This document shows positions 34,682 through 44,483 of a stretch of 54,583 nt of DNA, in pieces. The notes under the pieces were generated by a model. It did no database searches, was not told where the DNA came from, and saw only the letters and a list, made by a program, of their open reading frames with translations. Source of the stretch: Algoriphagus boseongensis (GTDB taxonomy: Bacteria > Bacteroidota > Bacteroidia > Cytophagales > Cyclobacteriaceae); contig NZ_SNYF01000012.1 of the NCBI RefSeq assembly GCF_004362805.1, forward strand, positions 1 to 54,583. The letters are read 5' to 3'. Every line of letters begins with the position of its first letter. Positions within the stretch are counted from its first letter, which is position 1. Made by a program: the position numbers and the translations under genes.

Positions 34682-36154
34682 CTAGCCCGCGATTTGCTCA
34701 TCCACCTGGAAGAATGATTCATCCTTCCGCGGAAGACCAGATGTACCCATAAGGTATTCATCAACTTTTACTGCAGCTTCCCGGCCTTCTGAGATAGCCC
34801 AAACCACTAGGGATTGGCCTCTTCTCATGTCTCCGGCAAGAAAAACTTTTGAATTCGTACTTTGATAATTTTTCGATTTTGGAAGTGTATTCTCCATGGC
34901 TTCCACTCCAAAAGAGTCCAGAAGGCCATTTTGGGTTGGTCCCATATAGCCGATAGCAATGAAAGCCAAATCACAAGGGAGAGTTCGTTCGGTTCCAGGA
35001 ATTTCCTCAAAGGTCATACGACCTCCTTTTTCTTTCCATTCAATATCCACCAACTTTAATCCAGTGACTTCTCCATTTTCATTTCCTACAAATTCTTTGG
35101 TTAGAATCGAAAACATCCGATCTGCGCCTTCTTCGTGAGAGCTGGAAGTTTTCAAAACCATTGGCCACTCTGGCCATGGATTGAGGGTAGTTCTTTGCTT
35201 AGGAGGTTTGGGTAAAAGCTCCAACTGAGTAATTGAAGCTGCTCCATGACGATTTGAAGTTCCAATACAGTCACTTCCTGTGTCTCCACCTCCAATTACA
35301 ATCACATGCTTGCCCTCTGCTGAAATCGGATTTTCAGAGATTTCTCCACTAATTACTTGATTTTGCTTGCCCAAAAATTCCATGGCAAAATGGACACCTT
35401 TGAGTTGGTCTCCTTTGATATTTAGAGCTCTAGGCTGGCCTGCACCTGTTGAAAGGACCACTGCATCAAAATCCTTAAGAATCTGCTCAGCAGGGAGGTT
35501 TTTTCCTACTTCGATATTGGTCGCGAAGATTACTCCCTCCTTTTCCATCAATTCTACACGGCGGTCAATAACCCATTTTTCCAATTTGAAATCGGGAATT
35601 CCATAACGGAGAAGCCCGCCTACTTTTTCATCTTTTTCAAATAAAGTAACCTCATGTCCGGCCTGATTTAACTGGTCTGCAGCAGCAAGTCCAGCTGGTC
35701 CTGATCCTATTACGGCTACTTTTTTACCAGTTCTCTTAGCTGGTGGATTGGCTTGAATCAATCCCAATTCGTAAGCTTTTTCAGCAATACTTTTTTCAAT
35801 TAATTCAATGGCAACTGGGTCCTTATTGATTCCCAAAACACAGCTGGCTTCACAAGGCGCAGGGCAAATTCTACCGGTAAATTCAGGGAAGTTATTTGTG
35901 CTTCTCAAAATCTGTATAGCCTGTCCCCACTCTTGGTTGTACACTGCATCGTTGAATTCGGGAATTACATTTCCCAGCGGGCAACCATTATGGCAAAATG
36001 GAACACCGCAATCCATGCATCGAGCCGCTTGATGATTTAATTTTTCATCAGAAAATGGCACATATATCTCTCTGTAATCTCCAATCCTTTCTTTGGGATC
36101 CCGGCTTACTGGAGTTTCTCTTTTAAACTGAATAAATCCTTCATTCGCTCCCAT
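34682..36154 (-). CDS. gltD: Glutamate synthase small subunit
   Basis: A 490-residue iron-sulfur flavoprotein. The N-terminal [4Fe-4S] cysteines are in [19 protein letters not shown] and [15 protein letters not shown] and NAD(P) sites are [17 protein letters not shown] and [16 protein letters not shown], with [17 protein letters not shown] near the end. It supplies electrons from NAD(P)H to GltB for glutamate formation from glutamine and 2-oxoglutarate. It is one base from gltB and the order gltB-gltD is an operon. Confidence 0.98.
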   Translation of the reverse strand: MGANEGFIQFKRETPVSRDPKERIGDYREIYVPFSDEKLNHQAARCMDCGVPFCHNGCPLGNVIPEFNDAVYNQEWGQAIQILRSTNNFPEFTGRICPAPCEASCVLGINKDPVAIELIEKSIAEKAYELGLIQANPPAKRTGKKVAVIGSGPAGLAAADQLNQAGHEVTLFEKDEKVGGLLRYGIPDFKLEKWVIDRRVELMEKEGVIFATNIEVGKNLPAEQILKDFDAVVLSTGAGQPRALNIKGDQLKGVHFAMEFLGKQNQVISGEISENPISAEGKHVIVIGGGDTGSDCIGTSNRHGAASITQLELLPKPPKQRTTLNPWPEWPMVLKTSSSHEEGADRMFSILTKEFVGNENGEVTGLKLVDIEWKEKGGRMTFEEIPGTERTLPCDLAFIAIGYMGPTQNGLLDSFGVEAMENTLPKSKNYQSTNSKVFLAGDMRRGQSLVVWAISEGREAAVKVDEYLMGTSGLPRKDESFFQVDEQIAG

Positions 36155-36155
36155 C

Positions 36156-39100
36156 TTACACCAATGTTTTTGCTTGTTCTTCTGCTCTTTTTTTCAATAC
36201 AGCCTTGTAATCCCTTGGAATTATCTTGATGAATTTTTCTTTGGCCTGGTCCCAATCTTCCAGGAATTTTTCTGCCAAAGCACTTTCGGTTAGCTTCACA
36301 TGTCGCTTGAGGAAAGCTTTGATGGTTGAAAAATCTTCTTCTTCCAAGAGGTCGATATCCACCATTTCTGTATTGATTTCGGTGATGTAATCTTTCAGGA
36401 TATAAGCAATTCCACCGCTCATTCCTGCGGCAAAGTTTCTTCCTATTTCTCCCAAATTGATCACCAATCCACCGGTCATGTATTCACAGCCATGGTCTCC
36501 GATTCCTTCGATTACGGTTTTTACACCTGAATTTCTCACACAGAATCTTTCACCACCCTTTCCATTGATATAGGCCTCTCCGGATGTTGCACCATAAAAG
36601 GCCACGTTTCCGATGATGATATTTTCTTCAGGAACGAAGCGGGCATTTCGACTTGGATAAATGATCAATCTACCTCCTGAGAGGCCTTTTCCGAAGTAAT
36701 CATTGGCTTCACCTTCTAGCTCGAAGTTCACTCCTTTAGCCAGGAAGCCGCCAAAAGTCTGGCCTGCAGAACCGGTAAATTTGAAATGAATTGTGTCTTC
36801 GGGAAGCCCTACGCCTCCATAGATTTTCGAGATTTCATTGGAAAGCATGGCTCCCACAGATCGGTCTGTGTTTTTGATCTGGAAAGAACCATCCACCTGA
36901 ATTGCCTGCTCTAGGGCTGGCATGGCAGCTTTTATTAATTGTCTGTCAAGAACCTTGTCAAGTTCAAATTCCTGATCGATTTGCTTATGGATTCCAACGT
37001 GATCTGGCACCTCTACTTTGTGGAAAATAGGAGAAAGGTCGATTTTATCCCATTTCCAATGGTTGAGATGTCCAGTTGATTGCAATACTTGGCTTTGGCC
37101 AACCATTTCATCCACCGTTCTAAAGCCTAAAGAGGCCATAATTTCTCTGAGGTCTTGTGCTAGGAATCTGAAATAATTCACCACATGATCCGGATCTCCG
37201 GTGAATAGCTGTCTTAGTTCAGGGTTTTGGGTAGCAATACCTACAGGGCATGTGTTGAGATGACATTTTCTCATCATGATGCATCCTTCTACCACTAATG
37301 CTCCGGTAGCCACACCCCATTCTTCGGCACCTAATAGAGTAGCGATTGCGATATCTCTTCCTGTTCGGATTTGTCCATCAGTTTGCAAAACCACCCTGCT
37401 ACGCAGGTTATTTTTTACTAAAGTTTGATGTGCTTCAGAAAGTCCCAATTCCCAAGGAAGTCCCGCGTGGCGGATAGAACTTAAAGGAGATGCTCCCGTT
37501 CCTCCATCTGCACCAGCGATCAAAATCACATCAGCCATTGCCTTGGCCACACCTGCGGCTACTGTACCGACTCCAGCTTGGGAGACCAGCTTGACATTGA
37601 TTCTAGCTTGTCTATTTGCATTCTTTAAATCGAAGATCAGTTGTGCTAAATCTTCGATAGAATAAATATCATGGTGTGGTGGAGGAGAAATCAGCCCAAC
37701 TCCAGGAGTGGAATGTCTTACTCTACCTATCCAATCGTCTACTTTATGACCGGGAAGCTGTCCTCCTTCACCGGGCTTTGCGCCTTGGGCCATTTTAATT
37801 TGAAGCTCATCGGCATTGGTGAGGTAATGAGAAGTCACCCCAAATCTTCCAGAAGCTACTTGCTTGATAGCCGAGCGCTCCCAGTCTCCATTTGGTTTTT
37901 TCTCATAGCGGATTTCATCCTCCCCGCCTTCTCCGGAATTACTCTTTGCTCCAATTCGATTCATGGCAACAGCCAAGGTCGTATGGGCTTCGAAAGATAT
38001 GGAACCAAAAGACATGGCGCCGGTGGCAAATCGCTTGAGAATATTTTCTTCAGGCTCGACTTCTTCAATTGGGATGCTGATCCGCTTTTTGAATTCAAAA
38101 AGTCCTCGAAGTGTCAAGGCATCTTTGGTTTGCTCATTGATTTTTGCTGCGAACTTTTTATAAAGTTCATAATCACCTAAGCGGGTTGATTTTTGAAGTA
38201 GGTGTATGGTCTCCGGATTAAACATGTGTTTTTCTCCACGTCTTTTCCATTGATAAACTCCACCAGTTTCCAAAATCGGAGTTAAGGTCTCATAGGCTGC
38301 ACGATGCCTTGCCAAAACCTCCTCAGCAAGTTCGTCGAAAGACACCCCGGAAATTCTGGAAATGGTACCCTTGAAGCATCTGTCGATGACCTCTGGCCCT
38401 AAACCAATGGCTTCAAATATCTGAGCACCTTGATAAGACTGCAGGGTAGAAATACCCATTTTGGAAAGGACCTTCAATAAGCCTTTTCCAATTGCATCCT
38501 GATAGTTGTGAAAGAGAGTCTTTTGATCTTTTACCTTTGGTAATTGCCCCTTTTCAAACATGTCCAAAAGAGACTCCAAGGCCAAATACGGATTGATTGC
38601 CGATACACCATAGCCGATTGCAGTAGCAAAATGATGGACTTCTCGGATATCACCTGACTCCAATACCAAACCGGCGCGAGTTCTGATTTTCTTTTTAACC
38701 AAATGCTGATGAACAGCCCCAATAGCCAATAAGGATGGAATTGGAGCCAATTTTTCTGTACTATATCTATCCGAAATGATCAGTACATTTTTACCATTTT
38801 CGATTGCATCTTCTGCCTCTTGGCAAAGTTTGTCGATAGCCTCAAGCAATCTTCCAGGCTGATGATCTGCCACGAAATGTCCAAATAGCTTGATCGTTCT
38901 ATAGCCCAAATGATCCATTCGGGTTATTTTTTCCAAATCCTCATTCAAAAGAACCGGCTGTGAAATGTGGATCTGTTTGGTATGCTCGGGACTTTCTTCC
39001 AAGATATTGTGCCCTTCACCTATTCGGGTGAAAAGTGACATTACCATCCGTTCCCGAATTGGATCAATAGGAGGATTACTTACTTGTGCAAAAAGCTGCT

Positions 39101-40646
39101 TGAAGTAATTGGAGATATGTTGGCTTTGCTTGGATAAAACTGCCAAAGGAGTATCAGCTCCCATGGAACCGATAGCCTCATAGCCACTTTCTCCCATTGG
39201 TGCCAAGATTACTTTGAGTTCCTCGGAAGTATATCCAAAGACTGTCTGGCATTTATTGATATTGTTTGTTGAATAAGGATGAGTGAGTTCCTCTGGATCT
39301 GGTACAAATCGAAGCTTGGTTCGCTTTTCATTTACCCATTTCTCATAAGGCTGCTGTCTGCAGATTTCACCTTTAACCTCTTCATCAAAAAGAACCTGTC
39401 CTTTTTCCAAATCCGCCCAAAGCATTCTTCCTGGGCTGATTCTTCCCTTTTCTACGATAGTAGCTTCTCTCAAAGGCAAAGCACCTGCTTCAGAAGATAG
39501 AACCAATCTTTGGTCACGAGTAATAAAATAGCGAAGAGGTCTTAGTCCGTTTCTATCTAGAGTAGCTCCTACAGATTTACCATCCGTGAAAAGTAGAGCC
39601 GCAGGACCATCCCAAGGCTCCACCAGTGAAGCATGAAATTTATAGAAAGCCTTTCTTTCCCGATCCATTACCTCATTATCCTGCCAGGCTTCTGGGACTA
39701 GCATCATCATGGCATGAGGCAGTGACCTTCCGCTCAAGGTGAGCAATTCCACCATGGCATCTAGGTTCGCTGAATCTGAATTCATCTTATTCGTGATAGG
39801 CATTAGCATGGCCAATTCTTCATCAGTGAAGAATTTAGACTTCATCAGTGCCTCCTTAGACTTCATCTTATTCAAATTCCCTCGAATGGTATTAATCTCT
39901 CCATTGTGAGATAAGAATCTAAATGGCTGTGCCAGTCTCCAGTTAGGAAAGGTATTGGTCGAAAATCTGGAATGGACAATGGCAAAGGCTGATTCAATTC
40001 TAGGATTTTGCAAGTCTTTATAAAAAGCCAAAACTTGATCTGTCCTGAGTTGGCCCTTATATATAAGTGTTAGGCTACTCAAGCTGGCAAAATAGAAGGA
40101 GTGGTTAACCCCAGGGATTTTGTTGTTGATTTCGGAAGTTGCAAAATTTCTCAATACATAGAGTTTTCGCTCAAGCTCGATTCCAGTCAGCCCCTCTTTA
40201 TGTTTGACAAAAAGCTGTTCGATATTTGGCATTACATCCAATGCACCAGATCCAGGAACTGTTTCATCCACTGGCACAGTGCGGTATCCGATCAGGTCAA
40301 AGCCTAATTCTTCAATTAATTCATTGAGAAGTTCCTTTGAGCGTTGAAATAGCTGTTTGTTTTTTGGGAAAAAAGTCATTCCCACCCCGTAATACCCTTT
40401 TTCAGGCAAAGAAATTTCTGTGCGCGCTGTGACGTCTTTTAAAAATTGATGAGGGACCTGAATACAGATACCTGCCCCATCTCCAGTTTTGGGGTCAGAG
40501 CCCCGACCTCCGCGGTGCTCCATATTACTAAGCATGTATAAGGCATCGCTGATAGTTTCATGAGTTGGGGTATTACTCAAGTCGACCACCGCACCTATAC
40601 CGCAGGAGTCATGCTCAAACTCCGGCCGATACAAACCTTCTTGCAT
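36156..40646 (-). CDS. gltB: Glutamate synthase large subunit
   Basis: A 1496-residue protein from the start MQEGLYRPEF. The N-terminal glutamine amidotransferase nucleophile Cys is in HDSCGIGAV after a short propeptide of 14 residues; cleavage before this Cys is needed for activity. The central and FMN-binding synthase domains follow (GEGGEDEIRYEKK, GAKPGEGGQLPGHKV, ADGGTGASPLSS), with the 3Fe-4S cluster cysteines in CHLNTCPVGIATQ, and the C-terminal beta-helix domain (GGRLIIYPSRN, GEAYINGKGGERFCVRNSG). An earlier start would add 11 residues. gltD follows after one base. Confidence 0.98.
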   Translation of the reverse strand: MQEGLYRPEFEHDSCGIGAVVDLSNTPTHETISDALYMLSNMEHRGGRGSDPKTGDGAGICIQVPHQFLKDVTARTEISLPEKGYYGVGMTFFPKNKQLFQRSKELLNELIEELGFDLIGYRTVPVDETVPGSGALDVMPNIEQLFVKHKEGLTGIELERKLYVLRNFATSEINNKIPGVNHSFYFASLSSLTLIYKGQLRTDQVLAFYKDLQNPRIESAFAIVHSRFSTNTFPNWRLAQPFRFLSHNGEINTIRGNLNKMKSKEALMKSKFFTDEELAMLMPITNKMNSDSANLDAMVELLTLSGRSLPHAMMMLVPEAWQDNEVMDRERKAFYKFHASLVEPWDGPAALLFTDGKSVGATLDRNGLRPLRYFITRDQRLVLSSEAGALPLREATIVEKGRISPGRMLWADLEKGQVLFDEEVKGEICRQQPYEKWVNEKRTKLRFVPDPEELTHPYSTNNINKCQTVFGYTSEELKVILAPMGESGYEAIGSMGADTPLAVLSKQSQHISNYFKQLFAQVSNPPIDPIRERMVMSLFTRIGEGHNILEESPEHTKQIHISQPVLLNEDLEKITRMDHLGYRTIKLFGHFVADHQPGRLLEAIDKLCQEAEDAIENGKNVLIISDRYSTEKLAPIPSLLAIGAVHQHLVKKKIRTRAGLVLESGDIREVHHFATAIGYGVSAINPYLALESLLDMFEKGQLPKVKDQKTLFHNYQDAIGKGLLKVLSKMGISTLQSYQGAQIFEAIGLGPEVIDRCFKGTISRISGVSFDELAEEVLARHRAAYETLTPILETGGVYQWKRRGEKHMFNPETIHLLQKSTRLGDYELYKKFAAKINEQTKDALTLRGLFEFKKRISIPIEEVEPEENILKRFATGAMSFGSISFEAHTTLAVAMNRIGAKSNSGEGGEDEIRYEKKPNGDWERSAIKQVASGRFGVTSHYLTNADELQIKMAQGAKPGEGGQLPGHKVDDWIGRVRHSTPGVGLISPPPHHDIYSIEDLAQLIFDLKNANRQARINVKLVSQAGVGTVAAGVAKAMADVILIAGADGGTGASPLSSIRHAGLPWELGLSEAHQTLVKNNLRSRVVLQTDGQIRTGRDIAIATLLGAEEWGVATGALVVEGCIMMRKCHLNTCPVGIATQNPELRQLFTGDPDHVVNYFRFLAQDLREIMASLGFRTVDEMVGQSQVLQSTGHLNHWKWDKIDLSPIFHKVEVPDHVGIHKQIDQEFELDKVLDRQLIKAAMPALEQAIQVDGSFQIKNTDRSVGAMLSNEISKIYGGVGLPEDTIHFKFTGSAGQTFGGFLAKGVNFELEGEANDYFGKGLSGGRLIIYPSRNARFVPEENIIIGNVAFYGATSGEAYINGKGGERFCVRNSGVKTVIEGIGDHGCEYMTGGLVINLGEIGRNFAAGMSGGIAYILKDYITEINTEMVDIDLLEEEDFSTIKAFLKRHVKLTESALAEKFLEDWDQAKEKFIKIIPRDYKAVLKKRAEEQAKTLV

Positions 40647-40679
40647 TCTAAATTGATTTAATAGGTTCAAAATTTCCAA

Positions 40680-41037
40680 AAATTACAAAAAAAAAATCCT
40701 TTGTTAAAATAAAGGCAATAAACTAGCTATAAAAATGAAGGATTGTTGATGAAAATTAGGTTTGATTGATTTTTTATGAAATAAAAATTCGATCCAAAAA
40801 AGCTGAGATTTTTACTGATTTCTTGTGGTTACTTCAAAATTTGGTTTAAATCTTGATTGATTTCGGTTAAAAAAATGTAAAAAGATTAGAAACGGGTTAT
40901 TTTAATATTTTTTTAAAAAACTTTTAAAAATTTTCTGGAAGTGATTTCAGGCTTCCACTACATGAAAGTTTGGGTTGAAATTTAAATAAAAATAAAATTT
41001 TGCAATTTAAAGAAAATACAGAATTTTAATTCGTGTA
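40680..41037. other. AT-rich gap between gldE and gltB
   Basis: No gene is seen. The gap contains long A and T runs and probably the gltB promoter, but no exact TAnnTTTG element was found on the minus strand. A 6-bp hairpin TGGAAG/CTTCCA at 40936-40957, about 80 bases past the gldE stop, could be a weak terminator. gldD, which usually follows gldE in Bacteroidota, is not here. Confidence 0.5.
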
Positions 41038-42387
41038 TTAATCTGTAAAATGATCTCCAGGCTCTTTCCCGGAGGACATAAAGTGAACTTTTACCTTCTT
41101 GATTTTTCTGGCATCAACCGCCAAAACAGTGAATTCAAAGCCCTCAAACTGAATCTTAGTTCCATTTTTTGGAAGCTTCGAATTTAGCTCGAGCAATAAG
41201 CCGCCGAGGGATTCACTTTCTCCCTTTACCTCTTCAAAAATTTGCGGATCAAGTTCTAGCTTTTTGCAAAAGTCATTCAGGGATACTTTTCCCTCAAAAA
41301 CAAAGGTGTCAGAGTCTATTTCCTGAAAGAAAAAGTCTACCGTGTCATCAAATTCATCATTGATTTCACCGATGATTTCTTCAATCAAATCTTCCAAAGT
41401 AACCAGGCCTGAAGTTCCTCCATATTCATCTACCACAATGGCCATGTGGACTCTCATCTTTTGGAAGTCCTTTAATAAGGCGTCAACTTTTTTGTTTTCG
41501 GGTACGAAGAAGCTTTTTCTGATTAGAGTCTTCCATTCAAAATTCTCATCACGATCGATATAGGGGAGAAGATCTTTGATATAGAGGATGCCAAGAATAT
41601 TGTCCACTGTCTCCTCATAAACCGGAATTCTGGAATATCCACTTTTATTGATTCGGTCCATCAATTCATGAAAATCCATTTCTGAATCGAGAGCAGTGAT
41701 TTCCAAGCGGCTTTTCATCACCTGCTTGACATTTAGGGTGCCAAAGTTTACGATTCCTTTCAGAATGTCTTTTTCCTCCTCTGGGGTGTCTTCGGTGGTT
41801 AGTTCCAAAGCCTGATTAAGTTCATCCACAGAAAGGGAATATCCTTTTTGCTGGAATCTCTTTTCGATCAGATTTCCAAATGCCATCAATAAGACTGAGA
41901 ATGGTTTTAAAATGGACGAAAAGAAACTTAGGATTGAGGCCATACCCATTGAAAATGGAATTTTGGCTTGGTTCGCATAGACTTTTGGGACGATTTCGCC
42001 AAAAAACACAATAGCGAATGTCACTCCCACTGTCTGAATTAGAATGATGATGATACCGGCTGCATTAGTTCCAAAGATTGACCAAGTGACAAAAGTGGTC
42101 AAGGTGACAATCCCGATATTAATCAGGTTATTTAGAATCAAAATAGTGCTTAACAGTCTTTTAGGTGAAGACAGAAGGAAGCTTACTTTTTTGCCTGTTT
42201 GTGGGTCTGTCTCTCGGATATTTTCTAGGTCTTCATTGCTTAAGGAAAAAAATGCTACTTCCGAACCTGAGGCAAGGGCGGAACATATAAGCAAAAAGAC
42301 CAGAACTAACCCATTGATGAGGTAATAACTAGGTGAAAACTCAGCAATTTGAGCTAAAATCAGTTGACTCGGGTAAGGGTCGTCCAT
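41038..42387 (-). CDS. gldE: Gliding-associated CNNM/CorC-type membrane protein GldE
   Basis: A 449-residue protein. An N-terminal DUF21 (CNNM) membrane domain (about 30-200) is followed by two CBS domains (INKSGYSRIPVYEETVDN, VDEYGGTSGLVTLEDLI) and a CorC/HlyC C-terminal domain. The mutY-ssb neighbourhood is the flavobacterial gldE setting, which supports the name. I chose the ATG before DDPYPSQ because a terminator hairpin for ssb lies between 42418 and 42452, upstream of this ATG; a TTG start at 42456 would put the hairpin inside the gene. The CBS and CorC parts suggest ion or nucleotide sensing. Confidence 0.88.
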   Translation of the reverse strand: MDDPYPSQLILAQIAEFSPSYYLINGLVLVFLLICSALASGSEVAFFSLSNEDLENIRETDPQTGKKVSFLLSSPKRLLSTILILNNLINIGIVTLTTFVTWSIFGTNAAGIIIILIQTVGVTFAIVFFGEIVPKVYANQAKIPFSMGMASILSFFSSILKPFSVLLMAFGNLIEKRFQQKGYSLSVDELNQALELTTEDTPEEEKDILKGIVNFGTLNVKQVMKSRLEITALDSEMDFHELMDRINKSGYSRIPVYEETVDNILGILYIKDLLPYIDRDENFEWKTLIRKSFFVPENKKVDALLKDFQKMRVHMAIVVDEYGGTSGLVTLEDLIEEIIGEINDEFDDTVDFFFQEIDSDTFVFEGKVSLNDFCKKLELDPQIFEEVKGESESLGGLLLELNSKLPKNGTKIQFEGFEFTVLAVDARKIKKVKVHFMSSGKEPGDHFTD

Positions 42388-42417
42388 TGGAAGGTTTACT
42401 GGTTGATGCAAAAATAA

Positions 42418-42452
42418 AAAATTCCTCTGAAACTTAATTTCAGAGGAATTTT
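42418..42452 (-). terminator. Strong terminator between ssb and gldE
   Basis: A 15-bp perfect stem (AAAATTCCTCTGAAA with TTTCAGAGGAATTTT, loop CTTAA) lies 10 bases after the ssb stop. Read on the minus strand it is followed by a T-rich stretch. It implies that gldE has its own promoter or is reached by read-through. Confidence 0.85.
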
Positions 42453-42461
42453 CCAAATTAA

Positions 42462-42917
42462 TTAAAATGGCAAATCATCATCAGTATCAGACAAGTCAAT
42501 TTCTGGTCCTGAAGAGGTTTGAACAGAAGCTTTCGGAGCGTTTGTGCTAGTAGCAGGCATATTTGGAGCATTCGGCGCATTGTCAGGTCTGCCACCCAAC
42601 ATAGTAAAACTCAAAACTCTGATTCTTACTTTTTTTCTATTCTGACCTTGTTCATCTTGCCAAGTGTCTGATTTGATTTTTCCTTCTACATAAATCTGGG
42701 ATCCCTTTTTAAGGTACTGCTCGGCGATTTTGGCCTGCTGTCCCCAAAGTTCGAGATCATGCCATTCCGTTTGTTCAACGCGGTTACCACTTCTATCTTT
42801 GTAAGATTCAGTGGTAGCTAGCCTTAGATTGGCTACTACATTATCTCCTTCTAGGTACTTCACCTCAGGATCTGCTCCGAGATTTCCAACCAAGATCACT
42901 TTATTTACTCCTGCCAT
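42462..42917 (-). CDS. ssb: Single-stranded DNA-binding protein SSB
   Basis: A 151-residue OB-fold protein starting MAGVNKVILVGNLGADPEV. The core has ATTESYKDRSG, TEWHDLELWGQQAKIAEQYL and KGSQIYVEGKIK, then a flexible region rich in Asn, Ala, Pro and a tip ending SDTDDDLPF that binds partner proteins. It lies 44 bases after mutY on the same strand. A longer version starting 48 bases upstream is possible but has unlikely extra residues. Confidence 0.97.
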   Translation of the reverse strand: MAGVNKVILVGNLGADPEVKYLEGDNVVANLRLATTESYKDRSGNRVEQTEWHDLELWGQQAKIAEQYLKKGSQIYVEGKIKSDTWQDEQGQNRKKVRIRVLSFTMLGGRPDNAPNAPNMPATSTNAPKASVQTSSGPEIDLSDTDDDLPF

Positions 42918-42961
42918 GGTATTCTTTTTTTTAAGATTAAAAACTTGAAAATTGAAGTTAC

Positions 42962-44011
42962 TCAAAACCCTTGATCGGTCAAAAAGTTGACAATCAGTTT
43001 AGGCTTGGCCAAATACTCAATTTCATTCTCTGCTACGAGTTCAAAACCTTTGTTTTCACACCATTGAGCAAGTTTTTCTCGATTATTGATTGGAATTTCG
43101 ACTTCAGAAAATTTCGCCTCAAGTTTCTGATGGGACAAAAGGTGTCGATATTTTTTCGGGAATGGTTTGGGATCCTCGCTCAATAATCCTCCTTGTTGGG
43201 AGATTTCCTCAGAAGGAAAATCATAAAGTCCTTCCCAGATATCGCCAGCTCCCCGCTTTTTCCATACCCAATCTGTGCCACAACGGATGACCAAGTAGTT
43301 GAGAGACCTTTCTTTGATTTTTACTTTATTTATTTTTACTGGAAGAGATCCTACCAATTGGTGCTGAAATGCAAAGCAAGAAGATTTAATAGGGCAATTG
43401 GTGCAATCTGGGTTTTTGGGAGTACAAAGTCTTGCACCAAAGTCCATCATCGCCTGATTGAATTCTCCAGGTGTATCGGCAGGGATTAATTCATTAGCTA
43501 AAGTTTCAAATTCTTTTTTCCCCTTACTCGAGGCTATATCTGTTTCAATTCCAAAATACCTTGCCAAAACCCGAAACACGTTTCCATCCACCACAGCCTT
43601 AACTTCCCCAAAGGCAAAACTAGATATGGCCGCAGCAGTATAACTTCCCACTCCCTTTAATTTAATTAGCTCATCATATCGAGTGGGGAATTTTCCTTCT
43701 AGCTCATGCCAAATAAATTTTGCACAGAAATGTAGATTTCTAGCTCTACTATAATATCCTAATCCTTGCCATAGTCTTAAAACCTCAGATTCAGGAGCAA
43801 GGGCAAGATCTTTCACAGTCGGATACGCTTGGGTAAATGCATAATAATAAGGTAATCCTTGGGCAACCCGGGTTTGTTGGAGAATGATCTCTGAAAGCCA
43901 AATTTTATAAGGATCGGAACTATTTCTCCAAGGTAAATCCCTTGGATTTTCCCGATACCATTTTATTATTTGATGAGAAAAAGCCTGATATTCAGGTAGT
44001 TTTAGGGGCAT
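42962..44011 (-). CDS. mutY: A/G-specific adenine DNA glycosylase MutY
   Basis: A 349-residue base-excision enzyme that removes A opposite 8-oxoG. Helix-hairpin-helix motif GVGSYTAAAISSFAFG with the catalytic residue Asp in AVVDGNVFRV, [4Fe-4S] cysteines in CTPKNPDCTNCPIKSSC, and a C-terminal NUDIX-like recognition domain. It is the first gene of the mutY-ssb-gldE group and is divergent from the HU gene. Confidence 0.97.
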   Translation of the reverse strand: MPLKLPEYQAFSHQIIKWYRENPRDLPWRNSSDPYKIWLSEIILQQTRVAQGLPYYYAFTQAYPTVKDLALAPESEVLRLWQGLGYYSRARNLHFCAKFIWHELEGKFPTRYDELIKLKGVGSYTAAAISSFAFGEVKAVVDGNVFRVLARYFGIETDIASSKGKKEFETLANELIPADTPGEFNQAMMDFGARLCTPKNPDCTNCPIKSSCFAFQHQLVGSLPVKINKVKIKERSLNYLVIRCGTDWVWKKRGAGDIWEGLYDFPSEEISQQGGLLSEDPKPFPKKYRHLLSHQKLEAKFSEVEIPINNREKLAQWCENKGFELVAENEIEYLAKPKLIVNFLTDQGF

Positions 44012-44056
44012 GTTGGGGTAATTTTTATTAGGATTTCCTAGGTAATTTTTTTGATT

Positions 44057-44090
44057 TTGTTTTTTAATTGAGATGCTTCTCGTACATTTG
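44057..44090 (+). promoter_or_regulatory. Promoter of the HU-TPR operon
   Basis: TTG at 44057-44059 and an exact TAnnTTTG element (TACATTTG) at 44083-44090 are 23 bases apart, within the range seen in Bacteroidota. The start codon of the HU gene is 66 bases further on. This is the clearest promoter match in the window. Confidence 0.6.
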
Positions 44091-44156
44091 CAGTCCCAAA
44101 AACACTTGGTTAATAGGTTGTTAAGCTTATTTCGTAATTTCTAAATTAAAATCACT

Positions 44157-44465
44157 GTGACAAAAGCAGAAGTAATCACCAAGATTTCCGATAAAACCGG
44201 AATCCAGAAGGATGATGTGACACAAGCTATCGAAGCGTTCTTCAAAGTAGTGAAGGACTCTATGGCTGAAGGAGATAACATCTACGTAAGAGGGTTTGGT
44301 AGTTTTATCAACAAGAAGAGAGCAAAGAAAATTGCTAGAAACATCTCCAAAAATACAGCTATCGTGATCGATGAGCACTATATCCCGGCATTTAAGCCAT
44401 CAAAAGTGTTTATTGAGAAGATCAAGAACAGCAAAAAAATCAAACAACTCGCTCCTCAGGACTAA
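44157..44465 (+). CDS. HU-family DNA-binding protein
   Basis: A 102-residue protein with a GTG start. HU features are TKAEVITKISDKTGIQK, EAFFKVVKDSMAEGD, and VRGFGSFINKKRAKKIARN, followed by the DNA-binding arm (YIPAFKPSK). The tail after the arm is slightly longer than in E. coli HU. It bends DNA in the nucleoid. The TPR protein follows by 18 bases and the two may share the promoter. Confidence 0.96.
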   Translation: MTKAEVITKISDKTGIQKDDVTQAIEAFFKVVKDSMAEGDNIYVRGFGSFINKKRAKKIARNISKNTAIVIDEHYIPAFKPSKVFIEKIKNSKKIKQLAPQD

Positions 44466-44483
44466 GCCAGAGGCGACTTTGAC

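Noticed and set aside
37671..38180. 169-residue open frame on the plus strand opposite gltB.
   Set aside because: It lies wholly inside gltB, which is a clear full-length gene; the frame has no family motifs and reflects gltB codon use.
42388..42456. Longer GldE starting from TTG at 42456.
   Set aside because: It would place the perfect 15-bp terminator hairpin of ssb inside the coding region and add residues unlike the family.
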